A stretch of 64,000 nucleotides of DNA from Thermothielavioides terrestris NRRL 8126 (taxonomy: Eukaryota; Ascomycota; Sordariomycetes; Sordariales; Chaetomiaceae). Made by a program: the position numbers and the translations under genes. Shown here piece by piece: positions 62,671-64,000 of the stretch. Below the pieces are notes generated by a model. It worked only from the letters and a program-made list of their open reading frames with translations, had not been told where the DNA came from and did no database searches. The stretch is from positions 186,001 through 250,000 of the forward strand of contig NC_016462.1 of the NCBI RefSeq assembly GCF_000226115.1, read 5' to 3'. The number at the start of each line of letters is the position of its first letter. Position 1 is the stretch's first letter.

Positions 62671-64000
62671 CTTTTTTTATTAGCCGGTCGGTTGGCTGCG
62701 TCGGCGCAGAGTTGGGGAGGTGTGCGAGCCCGGAGTCAAGAGAAGCACACGGGCACGCAGGCTGGGACGGCTACACCACAGAAGTGAGAGGAAGAACGAC
62801 AGAGAAACGAGCAGCAGGTTGCAAAGGGCGACCCAAGTTGCCGGGTCAATTGATATATGGACTGGTGGGTACCTCCTGGGTGCGGGTGCTTCGCTCTCGC
62901 GTGCAAGTCGTCGTGAAGGGTACGCAGTATTCCGTAGTGCGTTCTGTCAGGGCCACGGTCTCGGGACTGGTGGATACCAAGCGGGCCTGCGTCGCTGTTT
63001 CGAGTTTGGATGGCGACATGTGGAGTGCAAGGGTGGGTAGTGGAGGATTGCGCTACTGGAGGCGGGTGGAAATGCAGCCAAGCCCAGCTGATTTGTGGCG
63101 CCGCGCAAAGTCTTGCCTGCAATCTGGGACCTTACTATCTTGTCCTAGTGTCGTAACGGAGAAGGGATTGTTCCTTCCCTCCTGGGCATTTCGCCCGCAC
63201 ACTCACCGAGGCTATCATGCAGCCCCAAGATGCTTCGGCTGCGCGAGGAGCAAGTAAGGTGCCTGGCTTTGGTCAGGCGCTTCTCAGTGGCACGCTCAAA
63301 GACGCGGTTGTTTGCCCTCCGTCCATTATCCGCCAAAACACCTTTTATGTTCCACACTACGGAATACTTTTCTTCCCTCCCTCTCACGGCAATGCATCAA
63401 CGCTTGTGCAGCGGTGCTGGGCAATAAACAAAAATGGCGACCGTTCTGCCGAAAGTGGTTCGCTGGCGGGGTAATTGCACAGATAGACCACAGCGCCTGG
63501 ATCTGGCCGGACCCAGAGCGCCGACACCGTTCCTGGAACGCTGGTGTTGAGCAGGCATGCTGCCTGGTTGACGCTTACTCAGTACGCAGTGGCTAGAAGA
63601 CGTATTTGTGAACACCTCGTGGAACTTCGGTCGATTGAGGGAACGAACATTCTCGGCGCATCGGATATTGATTCGCTTCCTGGGATCCGCAATGGCGCAA
63701 GATGGGATGCTCCTCCAACTATCGAAATCCACCCGTTGGTTGTTGGCCTGCGGAGCAGCTCCATACACTACTGTGGTATGCATTGTGTCTCTGTGGCCCC
63801 AGCCATATCTCTGTCGAGCCGCGAACCTTCGATTCGCCGTTGGAGAGGGCCAAGGCAGGCGGATACAACGCTCGGGGGAACCTGAACCCGATACGGTCGA
63901 CGGGCGAGTCCCAAGTAGGCAGGTCGCAACAAACCCCAATGCTGGGGAGATCGGCGGTATTCCGCGCAGGTGTTCGCCATGCCGATTTTGCCGCGCCCCC
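62671..64000. other. Upstream region of PTR2, no recognisable gene
   Basis: 1.3 kb of GC-balanced sequence. It should contain the PTR2 promoter. ORFs up to about 200 codons occur on both strands in overlapping frames without domains or supporting splice patterns. I cannot support a gene here; an exon of a gene beyond the edge is possible. Confidence 0.5.

Overview
The window looks like part of a filamentous ascomycete chromosome, most likely a Sordariomycete. The short GTAAGT-type introns and the housekeeping proteins fit this, and from memory the MRE11 protein looks closest to Chaetomiaceae. It has two sharply different halves. Bases 1 to about 49,350 are AT-rich, gene-free and built of nested retrotransposons damaged by repeat-induced point mutation (RIP): CpA and TpG are depleted, and TAG and CTA are everywhere. 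Bases from about 49,350 to 64,000 are ordinary GC-rich, gene-dense DNA. I saw no tRNA, rRNA or CRISPR array.

The repeat half is dominated by one LINE family (Tad1-like reverse transcriptase, about 5.56 to 5.6 kb, ending in a (TAA)n tail). Four copies look full length: 8,499-16,112 (minus, interrupted), 17,011-28,140 (plus, interrupted), 20,630-26,181 (plus) and 33,588-39,196 (plus). The others are truncated. Target-site duplications (TSDs) give a nesting order: a LINE at 20,630 sits inside the LINE at 17,011, which sits inside a minus-strand LINE at 16,905-30,946; a half LINE at 10,519 sits inside the LINE at 8,499. A non-autonomous LTR element (1,554-3,643; 206-bp LTRs) sits inside the leftmost LINE. 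An inverted-repeat element of unknown class (about 32,020-40,330) was split by two LINEs. An older LTR at 42,061 was split by a solo LTR (42,128-42,822) and by a Copia element (42,917-49,023; 735-bp LTRs). A fragment of the same Copia LTR marks the border with the gene half.

The gene half holds six protein genes that I could model to base resolution, with introns. They are mitochondrial ribosomal protein uS19m (+, 50,457-51,033), TFIID/SAGA subunit TAF10 (-, 51,613-52,330), the DNA-break nuclease MRE11 (-, 52,823-55,204), the anaphase-promoting-complex subunit APC10/DOC1 (+, 56,079-57,248), a POF1-like nucleotidyltransferase (+, 57,624-58,667) and a PTR2-type peptide transporter (-, 60,531-62,670). 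MRE11 and APC10 are divergent and share an 874-bp intergenic region. Three of the genes use very small coding exons (16, 16 and 4 nt).

I found no convincing new biological system. The most unusual material is the inverted-repeat element with an unidentified interior, the LINE-into-LINE insertion that forms a large inverted repeat, and the non-autonomous LTR element with three different 24-bp repeat arrays.
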